DNA of 64,000 nt, taken from the NCBI GenBank assembly GCA_027946365.1, contig JAPEUQ010000001.1, positions 2,914,001-2,978,000 of the forward strand. Reading direction: 5' to 3'. The notes beneath the pieces were generated by a model. The model made no database searches. It was given only the letters and a program-made list of their open reading frames with translations, and was not told the DNA's origin. Shown here in pieces: positions 12,901-24,877 of the stretch. Position 1 is the stretch's first letter; the number at the start of each line of letters is the position of its first letter. A program made the position numbers and the translations under genes. This DNA comes from Kalmusia sp. IMI 367209. Lineage: Eukaryota; Ascomycota; Dothideomycetes; Pleosporales; Didymosphaeriaceae.

Positions 12901-15892
12901 TCCGTGTCGGACAACTTTCAGCACCTCGCATAGAAGCATTTCCACCGGCTACTTTCGTCAATATTACGAGCCGACTCAATGATATCCAAGTGCGACTATG
13001 GATACTTCAGTATCATCTTCTCAAAGAAGGCATCGCTCAGACCTCCAAAGACTTCCCCATTCCATCCGACGAGGAATTTGAATTTTTGCGGCATGTTCAC
13101 CATGCCCTCGGTGTGCGCGCTTGTGGACACTCGGCTGGCCGGGTTTTTTTGAGACTGGCAAAAGATGAAATACTGCGACTTGATGACGTTTCTGAAGCTA
13201 GCAACCGCGATACCGAGCTGTCTCAAATCTTGTATGACCTGTATGGGTTGAAGACGTTTATTAATCCGCAGGAATGCCAAGAATTTGGGTCCAATCCTGA
13301 TATTCTCGATAAGAAGACCGCAACGAACCTTTTGCCATTCATTCTCTCACAAGCTGGAAAAATCAGCATTAAGGATCTTCCAAAGCATGAACTCAAGACC
13401 ACTATCGAAAGGGTTCATGGAGCGCTCGGTAGGCCCAGGTCACACGAAGAAGTTTCTCAAAACCGGAAAACAATCTCAGCCTTTATCAAATCACCAATCA
13501 ATCCCGTTTCTTTGTTCAACTGCTTGAAGGGTATTGGCACTCTTCCTACGAAGCCTATTCCCACGGAGGTCTCTATTCCAGCAGCGAAAGGATGGTATTT
13601 TCTCATGGGGAATATTGCGCTCAACAAGTTTAAATCCCAGAAGAGAACAACACAAGCACCGACCGAAGACGTCAACTTTGCTCAAGCTTTCTTCGTACAG
13701 GACTTGGAATTTTCCATCGAGCGATGGGAGACTTGGTACCGCCTTGCGCAGGCCTACGACATTCAATTAGAAGAGGCTGTCTCATGGAACGCTGACAAGA
13801 TGAACAATAACAGCATGGAGCTTCTTGCTTATCAGCGTTCTTCGATTCATTGTTATACAATGGCGGTAGCTTGCGCTCTCCGAGACGCAGATTCCACTTC
13901 TCAAACTCGCGCGAAAGTAGCTCAGCTTTACACAGACTTTGGCAATCGCATGTACGCTTCGTCTCGAGAACCCTTTAGCATGAATGCGTTCAACATCAAG
14001 GACAGCGAGCACAAATTCTTCAGTGGCAGTGGGAACATGGTCCTGTATCAAAATCTTCCCTTCGCACCATTGCAACCTTACACAGCCTGGAAGTTCGCTA
14101 ATGTTCTATTCAAGCGGGCAGTCAAAGGCGATCCGGATAAATGGTGGAATCACTATATGCTTGCAAAATGTCTATGGAAGATGTATTGTTTCAATGCTGA
14201 GGAGAGAATTGCTCTTGCTACAGAAAGTGTGTCACCGTCTACAGAGACGGGTCCGACATGGGAAGAGGTGCTTGCTGCCATTCGCAACGCGATCGAAACG
14301 CTCCCCGAGAAGAGGGAACGTGGTCGAGAACCGATCCTTGAGCCCCACTACAAACTGGTTGCCGTTACTCATAAGCTCTTTCAACGTAGAGTCATCGATC
14401 ACAAGAAGGGCGAGGAAATTCTCCAACATACTCACTTCTCGCACAACCTAGGCAGCCCCGAGGATGCCGATCATTGGGAAGGGTACATACTCAGCGTGCT
14501 TAAGGCGCTCCGCACCGCTGACAAGTCGAGTTGGCATCATCGTATCATTGCTCGTGCGGCTCACGTTATATATGATGAGTCCAACGACCTCATGGTTGCC
14601 CAGGGCGCCAAACACGAGTTAACGCAACAGATCTTCACTAAGACTATGGCTGTTCAGGTTTGGAAGCCCGAGAACGAGCGACCTGGTAGACACTTTGTCT
14701 ACACTACGCGCTATACGAGGTTCTTCATCCATCTTCTGGATCAGACTGGAGACCAACCGAATCTAGAAGCTTTGGCAAGACGAGTCCGGCGGAAACAGAC
14801 AGACTTTTTCGAGCATACGAAATTATGGCAGGAATTGTGCTCCAGGTACCTTCAGCTTCTACGACGGATAGGCCATGTTTCAGAAGGACAAGAAGATACT
14901 GTCTTCAGAGCGCTCAACTACGAAGAATATAACATACAGGCTACACGTCTCGAAGCCTGGTGTCAGGACCCTACTACACAGCATCCCGCTCTCGATGCCC
15001 TCCGACATGTTGTCGAACTGAAACGCGTTAACAACGGTCTCATGAAAGCGGTGCCCATCGACGACCTCCTCGGCGACACCTTCGCACTACTATATGCTAC
15101 CGTCGGCCCAACCCTCCCTCCATTACCCTCAGAGCAGAAACAGCTGCCTACACTGCAGGCTGCACCAGATCCTTCGACGCAGGCAGTGGGAGCACCGTTT
15201 ATGTCATCAATCACGCAGGGCCAAGTTGATGGCACCAATGACACTCAAAACGGGCCTTTCAACCATTTCCACCCGAGCCAGCTACAGGCTCCGCCTCCCG
15301 AACCCGCGCCGAAACCCAGGGCCAAAACAGTCGGCCGCAGAGAGATTCAACGCCGCGCCGAGAGCTGCGGGCAGAAACCCGCCGGCGCACCTCCTCCCCC
15401 AACAACGGTAATGGCTATCCGATCTCCTCCCGCTGCCGCACCCGCCATTCTCCCTTCCAACCTACAGCCCACCCTCGAAATCAACACCAAGCCCACACCT
15501 AACGCCTCTCCGCCTGTCGCAGGCTCCAACACAGCCCCACCCCGCCGACCAACCCCTGCAGTCCCACCAGTGGGACTGCAACGGCCGCAGCTAGTGTCAC
15601 GGCCGACGAGCGTAGCGCGCCGGCATCTGTGCGCGATGACGATGCGGATGATGAAAGTGAGCTAAGTGAGCTAGATGAGAGCGAGGTGCAGGAAATTGGC
15701 GAGAAGGTAGAGCAGAGCGCACACTCTGCGGCTGCGAGAGCCTCGCTATTTCCTAATTTGAAGATCAACAGGGTTGCAAGTAATGAGGTGACTGAAGGGA
15801 GTACCGAAGGCGAAGACGAGGAGGAGGAAGACGAGGAGGATGAGGAGGAGGATGATGATGTGAAGGGGGAGGATGTGGAAATGAAGGATTAG
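9906..15892 (+). CDS. HIR3: Histone transcription regulator 3 (HIR complex, Hir3/CABIN1-type)
   Basis: One long frame runs to 15665 and continues in another frame to 15892, giving about 1,995 residues. The start at 9906 is chosen because KMKTTWHALNVESDNEEEDEVDDTKEIQIEEALKLYQTAL matches the usual Hir3 opening in parts; the upstream in-frame codons lack ATG. The protein is mostly TPR-like helices, for example EKWWNHYMLAKCLW-type repeats near 1415 and WETWYRLAQAYD near 1280. It ends with a Pro-rich segment (RREIQRRAE near 1815) and an acidic tail DDDADDESELSELDESEVQ. Hir3 scaffolds the HIR complex that deposits H3-H4 independently of replication and represses histone genes. The tail is in frame +2 relative to the body, so about one base appears to be missing between about 15500 and 15600. 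No GT..AG intron of suitable length fits that interval. Confidence 0.9.
15557..15580. repeat. Perfect 11-bp inverted repeat with 2-nt loop
   Basis: TGCAGTCCCAC and its exact reverse complement GTGGGACTGCA flank the dinucleotide CA. It lies inside the interval where the HIR3 reading frame breaks. It could fold into a hairpin in single-stranded DNA or mRNA. Confidence 0.85.
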
Positions 15893-17416
15893 AAGCTCCG
15901 AGGTTGGGACGTTGTATGGGGCGTTAGGGGGTTATTGTTATTCTGTAGGCGGACTGTACGATATTTTCATGGGGATGACATTATTGGTGTCACTGTGATT
16001 TGGGTACGATAGATGGTCGCGGGTTATTATGGATACCCTCCCTCGCATTGGGACGTATAGGTGTTAATTTTTGTACTTCAATAAGAGAATCCGAGACGAG
16101 ACGAGACGATGACACAGTGTATATATCTCCGACATTGTGGACATAGAACGGTATCTTTGCTACGTCTCGATTCTGCAGCATTTTCTCTCCCAGGCTGATG
16201 ATGTCGTTGGCACAAGGTGGGTTGCGCAGGTCGGGGCTGTTCAGGGGTTCGCCATGGGGTTCCAGGATTTTGATAGCGGCGCTACTCTTTAACGTCGCTG
16301 ATAGTATACGACAGCGCATTGTCAAGCTTACAAGAGAGTGTGGAGGGGGGTAATGTGAAAAGGAGTTTATGATTCATGATTGCCCTCGCTGCCTAGGTTG
16401 ACTATGTGTTACCACAGCGCCTTCTTCATAACATACTAAGTTACAGAGTATCACATTTCCTTCGTTGTTCATCTATCACCATCATTGCGGCCGAGCTTGA
16501 TTCTCCAATAAGTCTCTGAGCCCACCCCAAAGTCTTGCATCGTGTGATGATGACTCAATAACTTCCACTTCAAGACCTGTTGACCTCGATACTTCTTCAC
16601 GCTATTTAAGACTCAACTTACGTACGAACACCTGGCGTTGTACTCACTCTATTGTTGAGATGCTGTTCCGCAGCTGTATAGACCCGTTTCACTCTTCTCT
16701 AAGCAATATAAGGGTCAATGACAAGTTTGTAAGATCAGAATTACTTAATGAAAGACATATGAAATAAGTCAGACATAACGACAGGAAGCTAAAGTAATTC
16801 AACAGTGCTGAACTTGCTCTAATACAGAGTATCTTTGGCGTGCCTCATTTTGGGGGTTGCCTATTGACCTAATGGACAGACTTTGTCTTGTTCCATACCT
16901 GTCGTACTAAATAAGTGTTTTCCTCGCAGGCGAGGTGTTAGTGTGGTGGACAAAGGAAAGAGGCGTTCTGTATTTTCTTTATTGCCGAATCGTCACTGAA
17001 AGAACACGCACTTCCCTTGCCTTAGGCTCTAGCCATTAGCGGTTAAGACATCGATTATTTGGGTATACAGCCACCACCGGTGGAGCGCTTTCTTTGAATG
17101 CTATGCCGCGTGTATCAGTAATCAAATGATTCGGTACGTATATACACCACGATCTCACATCATGATGGCTACCAGCGATTTCCCTCATTTACATCAGTAC
17201 GAATGATAGTTTATTTATTTTTATGAGCGTCCGGAAACGTACACTATCGTCAAAGCGGGTTGAATAAAGTTCTTAACATTCGCGATAACAAAAAGATCGT
17301 AGCTTTGGCTTGATACCCCTGCTTCACTCGCAGGAAAGCTAGTCATTAAACAAACGATACATTAGGCGACAATCAGGGCATGAGGCACCAGCAGTGACCC
17401 CCTTTGATTCCATCGT
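15893..17416. other. Gene-poor, AT-rich stretch (1.5 kb)
   Basis: The left end is the 3' flank of HIR3. A 111-codon minus-strand frame (15990-16325) has no recognisable features. From about 16330 the sequence is AT-rich with many TpA steps and short repeats of stop codons, the texture of old mutated non-coding DNA. No mobile-element ends were seen. Confidence 0.5.
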
Positions 17417-17959
17417 GTGCAACAAAAAGTTCGGGAGCACCTCAGATCTCTCCTTCACCCGGGTGTCGCTAAGAGTAAACACGACTGCGTCTTCAACGTC
17501 GAAATGCACTTCTTCAAAGAAGATAATTTCAGCAAGACTCATGCTAGAAGACTGCGCGCGTTGTCCTCTTTTCGTCCATCATTCGAGAAGGCCAGGTGCT
17601 CGTTCGCTGCCGAGCGCAATCCAAACGTCGAACATATGATCGTTGTCGATTGGTCCCGGGGATTCATTCGTACGACAGTCGCGGAGGCTCGTATTTACGC
17701 TGAGCTAGGGTGCATATTTTTCTCCCGTCTCTGTCATATTCGCTTGCTGACACTTGGTCGTAGGTATGTGGTGCTGGATCTGTGCGGTTATAACGTCGAA
17801 TGGGATTCACTGCGGACGGTTCCCATAATGGAAGAATTCGAGAGGGAACCATTTAATGCGCAGATGGTGGAGGTTTGGGATGTGGAGGATGCATTTGAAG
17901 GGGTTACCGGTGCCCAATTGGATGAGGAGATTTACTATGGTTCGTTATCAAATGCATAA
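17417..17959 (+). CDS. Hypothetical protein or gene remnant
   Basis: An open frame of 180 codons begins at a GTG; the first ATG is about 30 codons in. The second half, after a possible intron (GTGCAT donor at about 17709 and GGTCGTAG acceptor at about 17763), reads YVVLDLCGYNVEWDSLRTVP and MVEVWDVEDAFEGV, which looks protein-like in composition. I do not recognise a family. A minus-strand frame overlapping its 5' end contains GASCPDCRLMYRLFND, which resembles openings of HET-type proteins. Either could be a relic. Low confidence. Confidence 0.25.
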   Translation: MQQKVREHLRSLLHPGVAKSKHDCVFNVEMHFFKEDNFSKTHARRLRALSSFRPSFEKARCSFAAERNPNVEHMIVVDWSRGFIRTTVAEARIYAELGCIFFSRLCHIRLLTLGRRYVVLDLCGYNVEWDSLRTVPIMEEFEREPFNAQMVEVWDVEDAFEGVTGAQLDEEIYYGSLSNA

Positions 17960-19594
17960 GGATATATCAGAGTGTCCCAGGCTGATTGGATGCAGATACT
18001 GTGGAACGGAGGCTCAAGCGGAGGAAGGTGACGAAGGTGAAGGCACTAGAGCTAGGGCCTGAGGGTGGCAAGCTGGTCATTCAAAGGTAGCGTGTATTGT
18101 GGGATACGGTCTTTCTCATAAGTATGGGGAGACAAAAACCATTTGCTTGTTCAATATGCGGCATGAACTCTGGCAATCCACTTAAGCCTTTCGTAACGTC
18201 CCCCTCTACATGACGGAAAACCTCCAGTGCAGACATGGAAAAACCATGACAACAACTCATTATCCACGCCACGGTTTTCCAAAGCCATGTTCAGGCCATG
18301 AGTATGATTTATACGTTCGTCCTGAATTGTCGGCTTACAACCCAAGATTACGACATCTTAATCATGTTATCGATTATTACTTCCATCCGTCTACAACATC
18401 ATTATGTTCTCGCCCTTATTGCACTATGATAGAACTTATATTATTTCCTTTCGGAGCCTTTCAGCTGCTATAACGACAAGATCTAGTGTTCCTAGTCTAT
18501 TTTACGCTATCTAAATCGCTATAACATGGATTCTAAAAGTTTCTCCGTGAAAGGAAGTATAATGACTTCCCAGCGCGGGATCTCCACAAAGCTTGCTCAG
18601 AAGTTTATTTCTGCTTAGCTAGTCAACGCTGCTCAAAAACGCATGGACTTAACTATTGCTAGTAATATAGTGCTGCATGTTCATTGTTACCTACTATATA
18701 TTGGTGACGGTCATGCCATAGCCATTTTCTAGTCGATAGGACCTTCGCTTCCGGATTATCATCAAATCCGACTTGAGATTGGGAGCAGTGATAAGATATC
18801 GCCTGGTGCTTATTTGGTTAGTTGATACGCTTCTAGCGTCGAAACCAGCTTTGACACAGCGATCCTACACACTTTGAGATGTAGTCCAACGCACAGCGAT
18901 ACCTATTTCGTAAGGTAGAGATATAGTATTACCACGCGCGCAAGCTCCGAAACTTGCTATTGTTCTCTCCGCTGGCTTAATTAAGCCCACCACGTTCCTA
19001 TACTTCGAGCCCACTAGTGCTGATACCTAGACTAAGCTACAGCGAGCTCTAATTTCGGCTCATTGAATGGGAACTCCATATGATGGGAAGGATACAAGCA
19101 AAAATGGAGCACGGTGGGCCTGGCAATTGAAGCCTGCGCTTCGGCAAGTGGGTTCAACCGAGCGTTACCGGCAGAACGCCGCCGTTGCAACCAGTGGCTA
19201 CTTACGTGTGCATTGGACTCGTTAGGGCCGAGGAGTTGTGCTTCTATTCGACCTCTGAGGGTCCTGAGGAGTTTTGGATTGTTCATGTTCGTAAGTGATT
19301 TGCACCAGCAGCACTGTGGTCATGCATGGCAAGACTCTACACTATCCAGAGACAGCACTCTCCTCTTCAGCCATATATACATTATATCGCCTCCTGCGCT
19401 GCGGGAGCGGGTCGAATAGCCCATCTTATCTTATTGCCATCTGGAACACTTGTCTTTGTCAAAGCAAATTCACAGTAGACGAAACAGCAATCTGCTCATT
19501 CGTAAAACCAACAAACATTGTCAATTTACTTCTGACTACAATCCGCACTACAATCCGCACCCCACAGCTTTCTCGTTCACGATGTTGTAAACAT
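17960..19594. other. No supported gene, AT-rich (1.6 kb)
   Basis: Open frames are short and overlap on both strands. From about 18360 to 19030 the sequence is rich in TA dinucleotides and stop codons. I see no recognisable protein motif, RNA gene or terminal repeat. Confidence 0.5.
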
Positions 19595-20029
19595 TCAGAG
19601 GTCTTCCCATCCCACGACCGCACTGTCCGGAATATCATAGAGGAAGATATATTCGTGCATCGAGTTGTTCCATGCATCGTCGGGGATACGGAAGCCCAGT
19701 TTTTCGGCGAGAAGTCGGATATCACGATACTCTGTGCGCTTGTTACTGTCGCGCATATTAATCTTGTAAATCCTCACATCCCTCTTTCCTGTTTTCACTC
19801 GCCGTTCTGCTTCCCTCCGCGCTACATACTCTTCACAATACGTTGAAATGAACGGTGTGGGACGTCTGTTGCTCCAATCTAGATGTTCCGCAACCTGGAC
19901 CAGCAAAGCAGTATCCTTGTTTCTGAAATTCACCGCGGTATCTTTGTCCTCTGCAATTATGCCCCGTCCATCGATGTAACGGGCGCGAGAATGTTCGTCT
20001 TCGACTCGGTAAAAAATATATGGACCCAT
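19595..20029 (-). CDS. Small fungal protein, DUF7587-like
   Basis: Single exon, 144 residues, beginning MGPYIFYRVEDEHSRARY. It carries RPTPFISTYCEEYVARREAERR at about residues 54-75, VRIYKINMR at about 85-93 and a C-terminal HEYIFLYDIPDSAVVGW block. This pattern (aromatic-Arg-Val start, PFIST, then HE-IFL-IP-SAVV) is shared by a fungus-specific domain of unknown function that I associate with DUF7587. The exact family number should be checked. The protein is nearly all domain. It stands alone in a gene-poor region; function unknown. Confidence 0.65.
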   Translation of the reverse strand: MGPYIFYRVEDEHSRARYIDGRGIIAEDKDTAVNFRNKDTALLVQVAEHLDWSNRRPTPFISTYCEEYVARREAERRVKTGKRDVRIYKINMRDSNKRTEYRDIRLLAEKLGFRIPDDAWNNSMHEYIFLYDIPDSAVVGWEDL

Positions 20030-23000
20030 GGTAGCGCCTGGGAATCTCGTCGTTGTGGTGTAGCGCCGGTGTTGGATCGGGAAGGACGCGACCCGTGTTT
20101 AGCGTGGTGTAGCGCAAGTGTTGAATTGTGGGGAATCTCGTTGTGTAGCGGGGATTGTTGAGGGGAGCGGCGACGCAACTGAGTCATTGATCCAGCCGCA
20201 ATCCAGTATCCCGAAGATCTCCCGAGCTTAGAGAGGCTTAGCGGGTCATGCCTTATCACTGCTCCCTATCTTGAGTTGAATCTGATGATAATTCGAACAC
20301 ATACACAGTATATATAGCCACATATCTCACTATAATATACCTACTGATATTTATAAGGTAAAACGTATAGGACTACCTAGTATTATTCTAAATGAGAAGT
20401 TTGCTTACACTGGGAGTGAATTATTAATAGGGCGACGCTATATGAAATTACACCTTACAGCTTATATAGGGCCAATGATAACTTATTAGCATTAAAGAGA
20501 GATTCTATGCTTAGATGGGGCTATTCTGTAGAATCTTGGAGTGAAAAGGGCTTGAGGCTGGCGTTATAGGGAGAGAAGCCTTCGAACTACGATTCAAGGC
20601 GCTGTACAGATCAAGCACGGAGGCGACGGCACGATTATAATTTACTAGGCAAAGTAGGTCATAGATGTCCTGAAATAGCTACAGTAGAATACTTTCATAT
20701 CATAATAACAATCTTTATTGTGCGCATGCGCTTTCTAGTTGCTGAAAGTCAAAGTACGCCTCGTGTGTCTCGCTTCGCAGTGAGGGACGTTGCTCGCTCA
20801 TGTGCAGATTTAAGTGCAAATCGTGCCCGTCTGTGGGTCATACTATCGTCACTACACTAGTGAGGCGAGGCGGCGCGAGTCTTAAGAGGAGCGGGCTCGT
20901 CGCTCAGACTTCGTCAAACAAAGGTTGAAAGCAAAGCGGTAAGCGTTGGAGAGACATTCACAAAGGTAAAGATCTTGTGGTAGAAATGAGAGGGTTTATT
21001 ATATCCCTTATAGTTGATGTTGCTCAGGGTGATTTAGCTGTGTCGTTGAAATAACTGTTGGGGTGTCTCGAAAGACTAAAGGCTGGAGCTTAATGGCCCT
21101 TTTGCGATCGCTTCGCATGACCCATATTCCAATTTTTATCACAATCGAACCTCTTTAGGCGAAAAGTATGGGTTTCCATAAGCACAGAGCCTAAACGCCA
21201 TATCCCATGGCCCTTAAGATGCTTCTGCCTTCCTGTACATCATCATCATTCCAAAGTTTGAGACCGTAAGATTCGAGAAAGTTCTGAAAGTTTTGAAATC
21301 CCGCATCTTTTGCTGCAGCATTCGTACCGGTGATACTCGCTTTCGAAGCGTTTGGCGGCATTCCCTATGGTGTTGTTAATGACTAGCTCGCCAACAGATG
21401 GCTTTAACATACTCAAGCTTAGAATGTAGATGTCGACCGCTGATTTGGGCAAAATCGATGAGACTCGAAGTCAGTGCGGACAGATTCAGACAGAAGTGGA
21501 ATCAGGTTTGGGGAGCAGGCGAGGTATGAGGGGTAATGCCCTTTCATCCCGCGCTAGCCTTATTGAGAAGTAGGATACGTTTGAAATACCTGGCATCCAG
21601 AATGGACCGAGCCTGTTTGGTTCTGGCAGAAAGTCTCCTCGTAGATTTACCCTAGATATGGGCTACTCGGTCTAAGTATATTGGTGTGCCTCTCACCGCG
21701 CTTTATTGCCGCGCTGGCGGGCGGGCCTCCGACAAAGAAAGAGCCCAGAAACAACAATATCTCACTTTCAAAGAAGAGAAAGCGCTAGTTGCATTCTTAT
21801 CACTAATGTCTACCCTTGGATATCTACTTTCGCTAGCCCTTACTCTCGCCCGATAGCGTTCACCCACGGCAAAGCCCCTAGGCAAGAATTGACCTTAAGC
21901 CTTCGAGAGACGCTGTCCTATACTAAAAGCAGGAACGGTCAAGGCAACAGACTGGAAGTGTCATGGGAACAATACATACCCAAAAATTGTAGAGTATTTT
22001 AATGTAATTGATACCGTAATCAAGGATCCAGGTATCCTGCCCGAAAATGTCTAAAACATGGATGAGACATGAATTTTATGTACTTAGAATTATCGTAATA
22101 ATCGATCAGACGAGCGTGGACGTGTTTAGCGGTCATTGCTGACAGACTCAAAGAGTCAGAGGCAACCGGCACAGCCAAACAGCCACAACTTCTCTAAAGT
22201 GATGACAAGCATATGTTACAGTGGGCTCATTACGTAGCTATTCTGTACTAACCCCATCTAGAAATCGCCTCATCAGAAGTACCGCCGACCATGGCAACTG
22301 AGCCTGAGTCTACTCGCCATAACGCTGCTATGTACATGATAAGATTCGCTATTATGTACTAAGACTTCAAGGCTTACTAGACGACATCCAGATTTAGTCG
22401 AGGACTAAAGACTTGTTACAAGCAATTTAGCTAGCGCATGTTGTAGTGCTTCGCAAGTTATGGACGTACAGATCTATCAAGAAGATAGAGACGTGTACGT
22501 AATATATAGTTTGCAAAGTGTTTTATATATACAACGATAAATCTAGCATACGACTAATGCCAATCATTGAGACCGAGACCAATGTAGTTTATAAGCCTGT
22601 TGATAAAATAGGTCTCTACAAGACAGTTTGCGTCAATAGCCTAGCATGCTTGCAAAGGTCGAGTTTTATTCTATACCCAGAATGGGTTCTTGTGAATGGG
22701 TCCATCGTCCATGAGGGTAGGAGAGAACATATGCATTCTACAGGGCGGCAGAGTTCCCTTTGTCCCTCATCCAGTGCATCGTATTTGTATCAGCTTAGTC
22801 GGAGAGTGCTAAGTCTCTGGAATAATGATGGGAGAATTAACAAATGCGCAGGTTGGCAATTCCATAGTGGAACTGGTCAAGGTATTTAAGCGGAAGATCT
22901 GTCGATCATTGCTGTATACAGCATCGTCTCCTCTACGCTATTGTTCTTAATCCTACCATTTCTATTGTTATGTCTGTATTTCAAGATTGTTCAGAATGGT

Positions 23001-23113
23001 GTTATACCTGTATTTTGAGATCCTTTTAGAGCCAATTTTCAATAATGCAAACTTTCAGTGCGATTGCATCTCTTAACGCAGAGATGGATCTTGGTAGGTA
23101 ATTTCAAAAATTC
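20030..23113. other. Gene desert, AT/TpA-rich (3.1 kb)
   Basis: This is the longest stretch without a supported gene. The parts from about 20260 to 20720 and from 21990 to 23050 are TA-rich with dense stops in all frames. A GC-richer island lies at about 20730-20960. Short frames at 21246-21452 (-), 21706-22002 (+) and 22518-22889 (+) show no recognisable motif. The texture suits ancient RIP-degraded repeats, but I could not identify an element type or its ends. Confidence 0.45.
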
Positions 23114-24877
23114 TCATATACACTGCTCCTCCCATGCTTTCAATTCTCCCACAAGATTCCTTGCCACAGTTTCATTGCTTGCAAACCATCGCACTACATC
23201 ACGCTGCTCTGTGTACACCGGCCAATTTTGCCCCTTCAAACCGGACACGGGATCATCGGCGAATGCCCGATACGCATCTTGCATTGCTTCGCTCACAGCG
23301 ATTTGATATTTCGTTGACGCACCCCTGTAATTGCCGTGTGTACCGAATAGCATTGGTAGCTCGGAGCCGTGGTAAGCACCCATCCAAGGACGTGGAGAGA
23401 TGTTGCTGAAGTTGCCGGTGTACATGTAGCGGTATGTTGGGAGGCCTGCTGCGGCTCGGAGCCTATGTCTCAAATTAGTGCCTGTATATTGCCAAAGAGA
23501 CTGTACCTATAGATAAAACGCAACCCCTGAAACGCGAGAGATACTTACTTTGAGGTCTTGAATGAGGGACATAAGAACACCAGCTGGAAATAGAAATCCG
23601 ACAATGCCTGGTCTTCCGCGCTGGGTCCGCTAGCGTTATACGGCACGAAGGTTATGCCCTCATTTTGGTCGATGCCAATGATAGCCGGCTGTTCATTGTC
23701 ATTAGCTTGCTTATTGGCTCATGCAGCCTAGCTGAAATTTTCACATACGATTTTGGTGATCTTGCCTTCCTCCGCCCACTTGGTCAGATTCGACGGCACA
23801 ATCTTCTCATCGGCTGAAGGCCCGAATGCAAGGGGCGGAACTCCCCCTCCATTAGTATTGTCCGCAATGACTTTCTCAATAGTAGTGGCATCGACTTTCT
23901 TCATACACGCAAGCTCTGCTTCTGCGCTGGTGCTGTTGCCGCAACCTACCTGGCGCGCCACGTACGAGAAATTGGAATACTTGGGACCTGAGCCGTCTTC
24001 AATGAAAGCAGTGCCCGAGTTCATGATCAAACCGTGAACAATGGGATCCTCATGCCAGGCAAAATTGTAAAAGTCAACTTGTTCAGCGCCAGAAGACTGA
24101 CCCCAGATGGTGATTTTGCGGGCATCGCCGCCAAAAGCCTCGATGTTGTCGCGAATCCATTCGATGCTACAAGACTTCAATCAGCCTACCGGCGCATCGT
24201 ATTAGTAAGATATAGCTTACGCAAGTCGCTGGTCAAGCATGCCCAAATTCTGATTCGTCGCTCCCTCCGCATTCGGATACCCGAAGATATTTCCTCTCGA
24301 GCTACGCCGTGTCAGCACCTTCCCCCCATAATCCGACCTTACTCGCAACCGCTCACTTGGGCACCACAACAATCAGATCCTGCGTCCTCTGCACCCACTG
24401 CGTCGGAATAGTGTACGGTACATCCTGTCCTCCGGTATACCAGCCTCCACCATAGAAAAACACTAAAACGGGCAGCTTCTTCGCTCTCTTCGGCGTCCAC
24501 AAGCTCAGCGTCAGGCAGTCCTCTCCCGTATTCGTGTTCTGAATGTTCAGCTCGAGGACGTCCTGGTTCATCACCGTTGGGAGCAGGTACTCGAACTGCG
24601 TGCATGATCGACCGTACCTTGTGGCGTTGATTGAAGAGGTGGAAGAGATGTTGTTAGCCAGAGGGGGTTCCCAGCGCAAATCGCCTATGGGTGGTTGTGC
24701 GAACGGGATGCCGAGAAATTGGCGGACAGATGTGGAGTTTGAATCCACGAGACCATTGACAAGGGTTCTAGAAGGCAGGGTAACTATTGTCTCATCTCTG
24801 GATGATGTTGGGTATGAAGTGCTTCGGCCGCTGGTAACCCCAAGGAGAGAAAGCGACAGGAGTATCAGAGACCGCAT
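23114..24877 (-). CDS. Secreted type-B carboxylesterase
   Basis: Five exons (24877-24357, 24301-24221, 24166-23749, 23688-23549, 23462-23114) give 502 residues. The N-terminal MRSLILLSLSLLGVTSG is a signal peptide. Carboxylesterase-B marks are FLGIPFAQPPIGDLRW at about 54-69, EDCLTLSLWTP, the oxyanion-hole region VFFYGGGWYTGG, and the nucleophile elbow GQSSGA with Ser near residue 225. The Glu in GIDQNEG near 350 and the His in AYHGSELPMLFG near 418 complete the triad. The elbow has Gln where most relatives have Glu (GESAG), an allowed variation. Several N-glycosylation sequons are present. It probably hydrolyses esters outside the cell; substrate unknown. Confidence 0.9.

Noticed and set aside
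15408..15522. Possible intron (GTAATGG to GTCGCAG) in HIR3 that might explain the frame change
   Set aside because: Its 115-bp length leaves the tail in the wrong frame; two mod three is required.
15990..16325. 111-codon minus-strand frame downstream of HIR3
   Set aside because: No family motif, no splice partners, and it lies in the expected HIR3 3' untranslated region.
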